This document shows positions 48,975-56,309 of a DNA stretch of 64,000 nt, piece by piece (within the stretch, counting starts at the first letter, position 1; each line of letters begins with the position of its first letter). The DNA is taken from the NCBI RefSeq assembly GCF_009602705.1, contig NZ_VSWH01000001.1, forward strand, positions 2,232,001 to 2,296,000, read 5' to 3'. The position numbers were made by a program, and so were the translations under genes. The notes under the pieces were generated by a model. The model had not been told where the DNA came from, made no database searches, and saw only the letters and a program-made list of their open reading frames with translations. Source of the DNA: Chryseobacterium vaccae. GTDB lineage: Bacteria > Bacteroidota > Bacteroidia > Flavobacteriales > Weeksellaceae.

Positions 48975-49616
48975 TTACGGGGCCAATCTGGAGATTTTCC
49001 AGTCCAGATCTTCCAGCTGATAAATAATCCGGTCATGGAGGCGATTGGGTCTTCCCTGCCAGAATTCAATTTCATAAGGTTTTGCAAGGTATCCGCCCCA
49101 GTTTTCAGGTCTTGGAACTTCGGTGTTTTCGTATTGTTTTTCCAGTTCTTTCAATTTTTCTTCAAGAAATTCACGATTTGGAATGACCTCGCTCTGTGGT
49201 GAAACGGCTGCTCCAAGCTGGCTTCCTTTCGGCCTTGAATGAAAATATCCATCACTGAGGTTCCCAGCTATTTTTTCAAGATCAGCTTTGATGATGATCT
49301 GTCTTTCAAGGTTCGGCCAGAAGAAATGCAGACAGGCCTTGTGATTCTTTTCTATGGCTTTTCCTTTTCTGCTGCTGTAATTGGTATAGAAAATAAATCC
49401 TTCATGGGTATACGCTTTAAGCAGCACCATTCTGGTTCTCGGGCATCCGTCTTCTTCTACAGTGGAAACAGCCATAGCATTGGCTTCAGAGATCACAGCA
49501 CTCTCGCTGGCCTCTAAAAACCAGTCTCTGAACTGCTCAATAGGATTTTGTTTTATCTCACTTTCAATAAGTTGGGATTTCTCATACACTTTTCTTTTGT
49601 CGTGCAGGTTTTCCAT
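48975..49616 (-). CDS. pdxH: Pyridoxamine 5'-phosphate oxidase
   Basis: The 213-residue FMN enzyme oxidises pyridoxine or pyridoxamine phosphate to PLP. Family marks are MAVSTVEEDGCPRTRMVLLK, GFIFYTNYSSRKGKAIEKN, FFWPNLERQIIIKA, SRPKGSQLGAAVSPQSEVI and the C-terminal WQGRPNRLHDRIIY with final SRLAP, where the RLHDR motif binds PLP. Length matches E. coli PdxH. It is divergent from yqgE, with only 24 bp between start codons, so its promoter lies inside the yqgE coding region. Confidence 0.96.
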   Translation of the reverse strand: MENLHDKRKVYEKSQLIESEIKQNPIEQFRDWFLEASESAVISEANAMAVSTVEEDGCPRTRMVLLKAYTHEGFIFYTNYSSRKGKAIEKNHKACLHFFWPNLERQIIIKADLEKIAGNLSDGYFHSRPKGSQLGAAVSPQSEVIPNREFLEEKLKELEKQYENTEVPRPENWGGYLAKPYEIEFWQGRPNRLHDRIIYQLEDLDWKISRLAP

Positions 49617-49629
49617 AAATATTTTTTAT

Positions 49630-49637
49630 TAAATTTG
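49630..49637 (+). promoter_or_regulatory. -7 box of the YqgE gene
   Basis: TAAATTTG, then AGT, then ATG at 49641. Transcription would begin at or inside the start codon, so the mRNA is probably leaderless. It lies between the pdxH start and the pdxH -7 box. Confidence 0.65.
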
Positions 49638-49640
49638 AGT

Positions 49641-50189
49641 ATGAATTACTCATACAAAGGTAAAATATTAATCTCCACCCCTGACATTTCCGGCGATATT
49701 TTTTCCAGATCGGTGGTTCTGATCATTGAACATAACGAAGGCGGTGCATTTGGTTTGATATTAAATAAAAGGAACAACCAGATGAGTAATAAATTCAACA
49801 ATTTCTTTGATTTCAAAATAGAGGTATATGACGGCGGGCCGGTAGAAAATGACAAAGTATTTTTTATCGTAAAAGGCAAAAAAGTAACAGAGATCTATTC
49901 TGAGATCACCGATGATTTCTATTTAACAGAAGACATTGAAAATATCATCAGTGCAGTCCTCAACAAAGAACTGAGCATTGATGATGTAAAGATTTTCTCA
50001 GGATATTCCGGATGGGCTGCAGACCAGTTGGATAAGGAGATCCAGAGAAAGATGTGGACTGTTGTGGATGTATATAATCTAGACTACACACTACCCAATG
50101 ATCAGACCTTATGGAAATCAATTATGCAGAACCTGGGCGGCGAATATCTGCTTTGGGCCAACTCTCCCGAAGACATTTCTCTTAACTAA
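49641..50189 (+). CDS. YqgE/AlgH family protein
   Basis: From ATG 49641 the product has 182 residues. The UPF0301 (YqgE/AlgH) signatures are visible: KILISTPDISGDIFSRSVVL, IIEHNEGGAFGLILNKRNN, YDGGPVENDKVFFI, and IFSGYSGWAADQLDKEIQRK. The family is widespread, has a solved alpha/beta fold and no established activity; AlgH was named for an effect on alginate in Pseudomonas. The frame opens upstream at 49548, but that extension is antisense to pdxH and carries the promoter. Confidence 0.93.
   Translation: MNYSYKGKILISTPDISGDIFSRSVVLIIEHNEGGAFGLILNKRNNQMSNKFNNFFDFKIEVYDGGPVENDKVFFIVKGKKVTEIYSEITDDFYLTEDIENIISAVLNKELSIDDVKIFSGYSGWAADQLDKEIQRKMWTVVDVYNLDYTLPNDQTLWKSIMQNLGGEYLLWANSPEDISLN
49655..49662 (-). 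promoter_or_regulatory. -7 box of pdxH (inside yqgE)
   Basis: TACCTTTG on the minus strand matches TAnnTTTG and predicts a start near 49648 and a leader of about 30 nt. It interleaves with the opposite yqgE promoter. Confidence 0.6.
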
Positions 50190-50297
50190 CTGTATTCCTA
50201 TTCACTACACCTTAAAAACATTAACAAATTTTAAGATTACGTTAACCAATTTTAAAGAAAGAATTTCCGTTATTTGAAAAACCAAAAATCACTGAAA

Positions 50298-50879
50298 ATG
50301 AGAGGGATTAAACTACTTACTTTATCAGCATTTTCCGCGGCATTCTTATCTTTTACTCCGGTTAATAAAAAGGTTATTGTTATTGATGCCGGGCATGGCG
50401 GAAATGATAATGGTGTTGTTCACGGAAATATTGCCGAGAAAGATATCACCATGAATATCGCGAAAGAAATCAAAAAGTTTAATGATGGCCAGAATCAGTA
50501 TGAAGTAATTCTTACCAGGGATTCTGATACCTATCCATCTCTTTCTGACAGAACAGCACTGATCAACAAACTTAATCCTGAAATTGTGATTTCCCTGCAC
50601 GTTAACGGAAGTCCTCAAAAGGAATCTCCTGATCAGGGGACCGAAGTTTTTGTTCAGAATACTGACAACTCAAAACAGCTGGCTAAAAAGATATCCGAAA
50701 AATTTGATGTCCGTAAGGTTGAAGAGCGTAATCTTCACATTTTACGGGAAACAAAAGCTCCTGCGGTATTGGTAGAACTTGGATTTATCAATAATACCAA
50801 AGACAGAGAGTATATCACCAGCGAAAAAGGACAAAAAGAAATCGCTCAGAAATTCACTGAAATCATCAGCGAATACTAA
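50298..50879 (+). CDS. N-acetylmuramoyl-L-alanine amidase (Amidase_3)
   Basis: From ATG 50298 (193 residues) the protein has an N-terminal signal sequence (MRGIKLLTLSAFSAAFLSF) and a zinc amidase domain that cuts the bond between MurNAc and L-Ala in peptidoglycan. Zinc ligands: H in VIDAGHGGNDNG, E in NIAEKD, H in ISLHVNG; catalytic Glu in LVELGFINN. This is the AmiC-like fold without the inhibitory helix region seen in the larger AmiA/B/C, so it may not depend on EnvC/NlpD. No SPOR or LysM domain is attached. Confidence 0.92.
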   Translation: MRGIKLLTLSAFSAAFLSFTPVNKKVIVIDAGHGGNDNGVVHGNIAEKDITMNIAKEIKKFNDGQNQYEVILTRDSDTYPSLSDRTALINKLNPEIVISLHVNGSPQKESPDQGTEVFVQNTDNSKQLAKKISEKFDVRKVEERNLHILRETKAPAVLVELGFINNTKDREYITSEKGQKEIAQKFTEIISEY

Positions 50880-50911
50880 ATAAAAATACAATTTCTGATT
50901 TATTCAGAATA

Positions 50912-50957
50912 AAACCCGGTAAAGGACTGTGGAACTTTTGTTGTTTACCGGGTTTGT
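50912..50957. terminator. Shared terminator between amidase and aminotransferase-fold genes
   Basis: A perfect 12-bp stem AAACCCGGTAAA/TTTACCGGGTTT with a 20-nt loop sits between the two convergent genes and ends close to the minus-strand stop. Confidence 0.7.
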
Positions 50958-50963
50958 CAATTT

Positions 50964-51773
50964 TTAAAAACTTTTTTTCCAGCTTTCTACCATTTCCAGA
51001 AAACGGCTGTTTTCAAAAGTTTTATTTCTTATTTTACCTACAGAAAATATACCTTTTTCATCGGAGATCATTAAAATCTCTTCGGCTTTCTGGGATTCAA
51101 ACGCTATAATTTCATGTTCCTGAATATCTGCCAGATTATTTTTGTGCAGGAAGGTTACAAAATTTTCCATAAAAGGAGAGATGTAAGCTCCTTCTGTCTG
51201 TTTCGGCACCTTAATCACGTTTCCCTCCAGAAATAAAAGGTTTCCTGATGTGGTACGGGCAATTCTTTTATTAGGGTTAAGCAGGATAACATCGTCAAGA
51301 TCATTTTCCTGGGCATAAATTCCACCGTAGATATTTTCAGGGCAGTGTACCCGGATATTACTCAACAGATTGTTATTGACATTGATTTCTTTAATCAGAT
51401 CCAGCTCTAAAAGTCTTTGCTGAACAGAAAGAACATCTGCTACTTCTGTCACTTCATAAAAATAAGAAACTGAAGATTTTGCCAGCGTTATTTCATCATT
51501 ATTTCTGAATACCTGAAAATTAATAATCCCGTTTTGAATTCCTTTCCCTTCTATAATATCTTTGTAAAAAAGGGTTTGAAAAAATTCCAGAGTATAGGTC
51601 AGGGGAATATTCATTCTCATCTTTCTCATGGAAGCCATCAGGAAAAAATAGCATTCTTCATCCATGATAAGTTCTCCGTTTCTCACAAAGAAAGAAACCT
51701 TCACTGCGTCTCCCATCAGAAACGCTCTGTTCTTTACATTTAATTCGTCTGATGTAAAATATTGATTTTCCAA
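50964..51773 (-). CDS. Class IV aminotransferase-fold protein lacking the PLP lysine
   Basis: The 269-residue protein follows the fold-type IV PLP enzymes (IlvE/PabC/DAAT): GDAVKVSFFVRNGELIMDEE, LLSNI.........GIYAQENDLDD, VILLNPNKRIARTTSGNLLF, and FLEGNVIKVPKQTEGAYISP. In relatives a lysine in the LLSxxKxxN stretch forms the Schiff base. Here that position is R141 (LLSNIRVHCPENIY), and no lysine occurs between K128 and K169. The protein may therefore be non-catalytic or use PLP differently. It begins with TTG (no ATG precedes MENQYFTSDEL). A START-like gene lies upstream on the same strand. Confidence 0.85.
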   Translation of the reverse strand: MENQYFTSDELNVKNRAFLMGDAVKVSFFVRNGELIMDEECYFFLMASMRKMRMNIPLTYTLEFFQTLFYKDIIEGKGIQNGIINFQVFRNNDEITLAKSSVSYFYEVTEVADVLSVQQRLLELDLIKEINVNNNLLSNIRVHCPENIYGGIYAQENDLDDVILLNPNKRIARTTSGNLLFLEGNVIKVPKQTEGAYISPFMENFVTFLHKNNLADIQEHEIIAFESQKAEEILMISDEKGIFSVGKIRNKTFENSRFLEMVESWKKSF

Positions 51774-51851
51774 TTTTTGATGTGATTTATTTATAAAAAA
51801 ATAATGAACGATAAATCGTTCATCAGTTTTACCATTTTACCAGTATCCGGA

Positions 51852-52238
51852 TTACGCCGCACCTAGTTTTATTCTAAGGTTTTCTATCAGATTTTCCCAG
51901 TACATTGCGTTTTCTTCTTCATCTCCTTCTTCACAGAAATCGGTGATATTTAAAGCTAGATCTTCTGTAATGTCATCTATAATGATGGTCATTTCAAAAA
52001 AGTTCTTCGTTCCTTCATCTTCTTCCCATCTGAAACGGACGAAACCTTCAGGCTTATATCTGATCAAAGTAGCCTTTTCGGCAGGCCCTCCGCCCCAGCT
52101 AAAAAAGAAATCATCGCCTTTCTCAGTTACCTCATCCGCAAACCATTCAGATAATCCCTCTGCAGTTGCCAGATATTCATATAAAATCTCTGATAAACAA
52201 TGCATTGGAAATTCGTAATGGACTTTATGTTTCGCCAT
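51852..52238 (-). CDS. START-like domain protein
   Basis: From ATG 52238 the 128-residue protein (MAKHKVHYEFPMHCLSEILY) has a helix-grip START/AHSA1-like fold: LATAEGLSEWFADEVTEKGD, FFFSWGGGPAEKATLIRYKP, VRFRWEEDEGTKNFFEM and a C-terminal helix YWENLIENLRIKLGAA. The family is common in Bacteroidetes, often next to the class IV aminotransferase-like gene, and binds a hydrophobic ligand that is not known. The protein is strongly acidic. The ORF extends to 52265, but the first nine codons look non-coding. Confidence 0.85.
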   Translation of the reverse strand: MAKHKVHYEFPMHCLSEILYEYLATAEGLSEWFADEVTEKGDDFFFSWGGGPAEKATLIRYKPEGFVRFRWEEDEGTKNFFEMTIIIDDITEDLALNITDFCEEGDEEENAMYWENLIENLRIKLGAA

Positions 52239-52394
52239 ATAATCTTTGTTTTTATCGTCCCGCAATATATAAATTAATTTTTTTATTACACAAAAAAGCC
52301 ATTACTTTTTTACATAATCTGCATGATATTTATCAGAGATCAAAAATCTGTAACAGACTTCATTTTCAGGGATAAAAACTATAATGCTGAGCAT

Positions 52395-52425
52395 AAAAAA
52401 ATCTCTCCGGACCGAAGAGATTTTT
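52395..52425 (-). terminator. Terminator of the class III aminotransferase gene
   Basis: A perfect 11-bp stem AAAAAATCTCT/AGAGATTTTTT with a 9-nt loop lies 4 nt beyond the stop codon of the minus-strand gene. Confidence 0.9.
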
Positions 52426-52428
52426 TAT

Positions 52429-53610
52429 TTAATTTTCATTTAAAACATCCAGAATAATCTGACAACCCTGTCTGATTTCATCCATCGAAATAGTAAGCGG
52501 AGGTGAAATTCTCAGGTATTCATTTCGGTACAGCTGCCAGAAGACAATAAGTCCTTTTTCCATACATTTTTTTGCCGTTTCCAGCGTGTATTCCGGACTT
52601 CCCAGATTGACAGCCAGCATCAATCCTTTTCCGTTGATATTTTTAATTTTCGGATGAACCAGAAGTTCTCTGAATAGTTTTTCTTTTTCTGCAGTTTCTT
52701 CCATAAGACCACTTTCCAGTACTTCCTTTAAAGTAGCGTGGCTTGCTGCTGCGATCAGAGGGTTTCCTCCAAAAGTGGTAATATGCCCTAACTTCGGTGA
52801 GTGTGACAGAGTTTCCATAATTCTTTTAGAGCTCATGAAAGCTCCTACTGGTACTCCTCCTCCCATTCCTTTTCCCATTACAAGAATATCAGGAACGATT
52901 CCGAAATGCTCAAAAGAAAAAAGTTTTCCGGTTCTTCCGAAGCCCGGCTGAATTTCATCTAAAATAAGAAGGGCTCCAACTTCTTCGCATCTCTTTTTCA
53001 GTTTGATGAGATAATCCTCTGCCGGCACCAGAAATCCCGCTGCTCCCTGAATTGTTTCCAGAATCACACAGGCTGTTTTTTCTGTGATCTTATCAAAATC
53101 ATCTTCATTATTGAACTCAATAAAGCTGATCATCGGTAATAAAGGCCGGAATTCTCTTTTATGGAATTCATTTCCTGATACACTTAATGCACCGTGGGTA
53201 TTTCCGTGATAGGAATTCTTAAAAGAAACAATTTCTTCTCTTCCTGTATATCGTTTTGCCAGTTTAAGACTACCATCTATAGCTTCTGCTCCACTGTTTA
53301 CCAGATAAGTAATTTCTAAAGGATCCGGTGTTGCTTCTGCAAGCAGCTTACACAATTCAACAGGCTTTTCCTGAGCATACTCTCCATACACCATGACATG
53401 AAGATATTTATCGGCCTGCTCTTTGATTGCGTTTATCACTTTAGGATGCGAATGTCCCAAGGTATTGGCTGAAACTCCTGCTACAAAGTCCAGATATTTC
53501 TTTCCGTCTGTTCCATAAATGTAGCATCCTTCTGCTTTTTCAACTTCAAAACCTGCCGCAAATTGAGTGGTTTGTGCCTGATATGTAAAAAAATCCTTTT
53601 GCATTTCCAT
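52429..53610 (-). CDS. Class III (acetylornithine/aspartate-family) aminotransferase
   Basis: From ATG 53610 the protein has about 393 residues, fold-type I. Motifs: YLDFVAGVSANTLGHSHPKV, VNSGAEAIDGSLKLAKRYTG, the PLP-stacking SYHGNTHGALSVSG, ILDEIQPGFGRTG with the cofactor Asp, and the Schiff-base lysine in VMGKGMGGGVPVGAF. Similar enzymes transfer the terminal amino group of ornithine, acetylornithine, GABA or related compounds; no arginine-biosynthesis genes lie nearby, so the substrate is open. The open frame begins at TTG 53631, but ATG 53610 or 53604 is the likely start. Confidence 0.9.
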   Translation of the reverse strand: MEMQKDFFTYQAQTTQFAAGFEVEKAEGCYIYGTDGKKYLDFVAGVSANTLGHSHPKVINAIKEQADKYLHVMVYGEYAQEKPVELCKLLAEATPDPLEITYLVNSGAEAIDGSLKLAKRYTGREEIVSFKNSYHGNTHGALSVSGNEFHKREFRPLLPMISFIEFNNEDDFDKITEKTACVILETIQGAAGFLVPAEDYLIKLKKRCEEVGALLILDEIQPGFGRTGKLFSFEHFGIVPDILVMGKGMGGGVPVGAFMSSKRIMETLSHSPKLGHITTFGGNPLIAAASHATLKEVLESGLMEETAEKEKLFRELLVHPKIKNINGKGLMLAVNLGSPEYTLETAKKCMEKGLIVFWQLYRNEYLRISPPLTISMDEIRQGCQIILDVLNEN

Positions 53611-53631
53611 TGTCTCGAAAAATTTCAGCAA

Positions 53632-53993
53632 AGCTATAAAACATTCATTAGATGCTCAAATTAATGGGGCAAAAAGATAGATGATGATATTCTTTTTTGT
53701 GATTGATAAAAACTGTTGATTTTTTTAATTATTTAGGCGGACTAAAGTCCACCTCTATTGTATAAATACTGCAGATTATATATATTTTCGCAGATTCTGC
53801 AGATTGAGCAGATCTTTTATTCTGTCATAAACAGAAATCTTAGATTTCTAAAAACTAAGGTGTTCTTTTATGCAGTAAGCTTTTAAACGTATTGAGACTA
53901 AAGGGTTGAATCTTTTGTGGTTAAATATTTCCCACAGATTGCTCAGATTACACGGATTTTGTGGTGTTTTTTAATTAGTGACAACTAGGCATA
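53632..53993. other. Intergenic region carrying repeat copy C
   Basis: Apart from about 100 nt next to the aminotransferase start, the spacer is filled by a copy of the dispersed repeat. I see no ORF or RNA gene. It lies upstream of the aminotransferase and downstream of ostA. Confidence 0.6.
53731..53966 (+). repeat. Dispersed intergenic repeat, copy C
   Basis: About 236 bp. It starts with ATTTAGGCGG and a hairpin (GGCGGACTAAAGTCCACC) whose arms differ from copy A by a compensated G-C to A-T pair. It then has a 9-bp-period array CAGATT (53791), CAGATT (53800), CAGATC (53809), the AATCTTAGATTT block, TTCTTTTATGCAG, AATCTTTTGTGG and TTTCCCACAGATTGCTCAGATT. Confidence 0.75.
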
Positions 53994-53994
53994 A

Positions 53995-54021
53995 AAAAGA
54001 CCAGTCGTACGCTGGTCTTTT
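53995..54021 (-). terminator. Terminator of the fur-ostA operon
   Basis: A 10-bp stem AAAAGACCAG/CTGGTCTTTT with a 7-nt loop lies immediately past the ostA stop. Confidence 0.85.
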
Positions 54022-54023
54022 GT

Positions 54024-55766
54024 TTATTTTCTAACTCTTTTCGGTTTCTTGGCTTCTTCTTTTGCCCTTTCTTTCTCTACGGCTTCCTGAGCCTGATTAT
54101 AAAGGTCATTTTCTGCCACATATTTTATTTCCTCGTAATTCGGAGAGTCTACAAGGATGTCCTGCCATTTTCTTATCCGGTCTTTGGTATTCCAGTTGAA
54201 ATCCGGAAATTTTCTTTTTTCAGGTTCTATCATACTCATTGGATAGGTATCTGAATTGGCTCCGATACTGCATGAAATAACCTGCAATCCTGTTTCTTCA
54301 AATAAAGCTCCGATAATTCCGCAGGTTGAAAGGGTAATTCCGATTCTTCGGGGTTTCTGGGTTTCCTGATCAACATCATCTGCATACGCAATGGCCTGGG
54401 CATTTCCAACTACACGAGCCTCTTTGATATTGTTATGCTCATAGTAAACAGTCATAAACTTCCCTTTTACCTGGTTGAATTCATCTTTCAGATTCAGGGA
54501 GTCAACTTTGCTTATTGCGAAAGCATTTCCGATTACTTTAAGTGAGTCTAAGTCTTCTGTTTTTGTATTGAAATAAGCTTCAATCTTATCCCCCGTTACC
54601 TGCTTCTCGCCGCTCCATAAAATAGGTTTGGTGTACATGTGCATAATTCCATCAGTCTCATTGAAGGCAATGGAATCTGCTCTTCCTTGTGCATTGGACT
54701 TATATATTCTTCCTTTTCTATAAGCTCTTAAGAAGTTTTTCTTGATTTTTATATCTGCAGAATCAGGTTTTTGGTAAGAAATAATCTTTTCAGCGGCAAA
54801 GTAGATGGAATCTTTTTCCATAATCTTTACAGCATAAGGACTTTTGGTCATCATGGCAGAATCTTTCTTTTCAAAAACTTCACCATAACCTCCTTTCATA
54901 TACCTTTTTTCCAGAGGATCGTCTAAGGTTACATTCCCTGTTGCTTTTCCGAAACCAGTGATCTGATTATAATACATATCGTCCCCGGTAAGGATTTTAT
55001 CGTTATAAAAGATTTTCGAATTTTTATACAGGAAAGCTTCTTTAGTTTCCATTTTATAGGTCCCTTTTTCTGTATAAATTCTGTTTTTAGGATTGGCTCT
55101 GTTGGTAATGGTGGTTGGTCCTATAAAATCAGCCACTTTTGTATTTTGATTCTGTTTGATATTAGCTCCTTCTATGATATACTGAGGAGTATCTATCTTT
55201 ACATTTCCTGTAAGATCAACCAGTTTTGTAGTGAGAAAATAAGTCGCTGACTTGGTATAGGTTACATTCTTTCCATCAGAAATGGTTCCTCCGGTATTGA
55301 AGTAAGCCTGATTGGAAATTCTGTCATAATACAGAATATCGGTTTTTATGGTTTGTTTCGGATCGGTAAGAACTACGTTTTTCCTAGCAACACCTTTCTG
55401 GGTATTGCCGTCATATTCCATTTCTCCTGCAGTGATCACTGATCCGTCGGTATTCTGGAGTTTGGTATTTCCGATTGCTTTTACAAAATTTTCTTTCTCA
55501 TAAATGATCAGTTCATCCGCTGTAAGAATGGATCCCTGATGTTCAATCTGAACATTGCCAACGAAATACTGGTTTCCATCATATTTTTCGGGATTTTTTT
55601 TGATCTCATCTGCATGAATGATCTTTATTTTATCTTCAGGTTTTTGTGGTTGCTGACGTGGTGCCCCTGCAGCCGGCTGAAGATACGGATCTCTTTTCAC
55701 AGGCTTAGTGTCCTGTGCGGAAGCGAGCGCAGAAATAAAAATTAACAGGAAAAGGAATATTCTCAT
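54024..55766 (-). CDS. OstA/LptA-like lipopolysaccharide transport protein
   Basis: The 580-residue protein has a signal peptide (MRIFLFLLIFISALASAQ), a proline/glutamine-rich linker and then repeated OstA beta-jellyroll strands: YFVGNVQIEHQGSILTADEL, FVKAIGNTKLQNTDGSVITA and AFLYKNSKIFYNDKILTGDD, continuing for about 400 residues. LptA-type proteins bridge the periplasm to carry LPS from the inner to the outer membrane. This one is three times the size of E. coli LptA (185) and matches the long OstA-like proteins of Bacteroidetes. A basic C-terminus (EEAKKPKRVRK) is unusual. It lies 3 nt behind a fur-family gene, suggesting joint control. Confidence 0.88.
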   Translation of the reverse strand: MRIFLFLLIFISALASAQDTKPVKRDPYLQPAAGAPRQQPQKPEDKIKIIHADEIKKNPEKYDGNQYFVGNVQIEHQGSILTADELIIYEKENFVKAIGNTKLQNTDGSVITAGEMEYDGNTQKGVARKNVVLTDPKQTIKTDILYYDRISNQAYFNTGGTISDGKNVTYTKSATYFLTTKLVDLTGNVKIDTPQYIIEGANIKQNQNTKVADFIGPTTITNRANPKNRIYTEKGTYKMETKEAFLYKNSKIFYNDKILTGDDMYYNQITGFGKATGNVTLDDPLEKRYMKGGYGEVFEKKDSAMMTKSPYAVKIMEKDSIYFAAEKIISYQKPDSADIKIKKNFLRAYRKGRIYKSNAQGRADSIAFNETDGIMHMYTKPILWSGEKQVTGDKIEAYFNTKTEDLDSLKVIGNAFAISKVDSLNLKDEFNQVKGKFMTVYYEHNNIKEARVVGNAQAIAYADDVDQETQKPRRIGITLSTCGIIGALFEETGLQVISCSIGANSDTYPMSMIEPEKRKFPDFNWNTKDRIRKWQDILVDSPNYEEIKYVAENDLYNQAQEAVEKERAKEEAKKPKRVRK

Positions 55767-55769
55767 TGA

Positions 55770-56243
55770 TTAATCATTCTTAGTACCATAAAAATACAGC
55801 GAATGCGAATCAATTTTTACGCCAAATGCATCTTCAATTGCTTCTTTTATTCCCTGGATTCTTGGGTCGCAGAATTCTATAATTTCTTCAATTTCTTTAT
55901 CAGAGTCTTTTTTGTAGATCACCAGGTGGTCATGCTGCTTATCAAAATAAGACTTTTCATAAGATGAAGAGGTCAATGTCTTTTCTCCAAATTGATGCTT
56001 ACGGATTAAACCGGCATCAAGGAAAATCTCAATAGTATTGTAAATCGTTGCTTTAGAAACATGATATTTTTTCTGCATCATCAGAAGATACAGATCATCA
56101 ACATTGAAGTGATGATCCATATTATAAATCTCTTCTAATATCGTATATCGTTCAGGAGTGTTTCTAAACCCTTTTTCTAATAAGTAGTTTCTTAAAACAT
56201 CCTTGATCAAAGCAATATTTTTTTCTTTTTGTACTGTATCCAT
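55770..56243 (-). CDS. Fur-family transcriptional regulator
   Basis: The 157-residue protein has the Fur winged helix (GFRNTPERYTILEEIYNMDH, FNVDDLYLLMMQKKYHVSKA and TIYNTIEIFLDAGLIRKHQF) and a dimerisation domain with HDHLVIYK and IEFCDPRIQGIKEAIEDAFG. The CxxC structural zinc pairs of classical Fur are absent (only one cysteine near the C-terminus), so metal selectivity is uncertain. The TTG one codon upstream is not the start; ATG 56243 is. It leads an operon with ostA. Confidence 0.93.
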   Translation of the reverse strand: MDTVQKEKNIALIKDVLRNYLLEKGFRNTPERYTILEEIYNMDHHFNVDDLYLLMMQKKYHVSKATIYNTIEIFLDAGLIRKHQFGEKTLTSSSYEKSYFDKQHDHLVIYKKDSDKEIEEIIEFCDPRIQGIKEAIEDAFGVKIDSHSLYFYGTKND

Positions 56244-56258
56244 CAAAAAAATTATCTA

Positions 56259-56266
56259 CAAATTTA
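56259..56266 (-). promoter_or_regulatory. -7 box of the fur-ostA operon
   Basis: TAAATTTG on the minus strand gives a leader of about 10 nt. No -33 TTG at normal spacing is visible. Confidence 0.55.
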
Positions 56267-56309
56267 TTGATTTTTATTTAAATAGACCTTATGGTTTAAT
56301 ACGCCGGGA

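Noticed and set aside
49548..49640. N-terminal extension of YqgE
   Set aside because: It is antisense to pdxH, has no family similarity and covers the promoter; the family start is at 49641.
53691..53730. Second copy of the small TTGGCTAAAGCCAA palindrome seen near 4788
   Set aside because: The sequence before copy C has no such palindrome, so it is not part of the common repeat.
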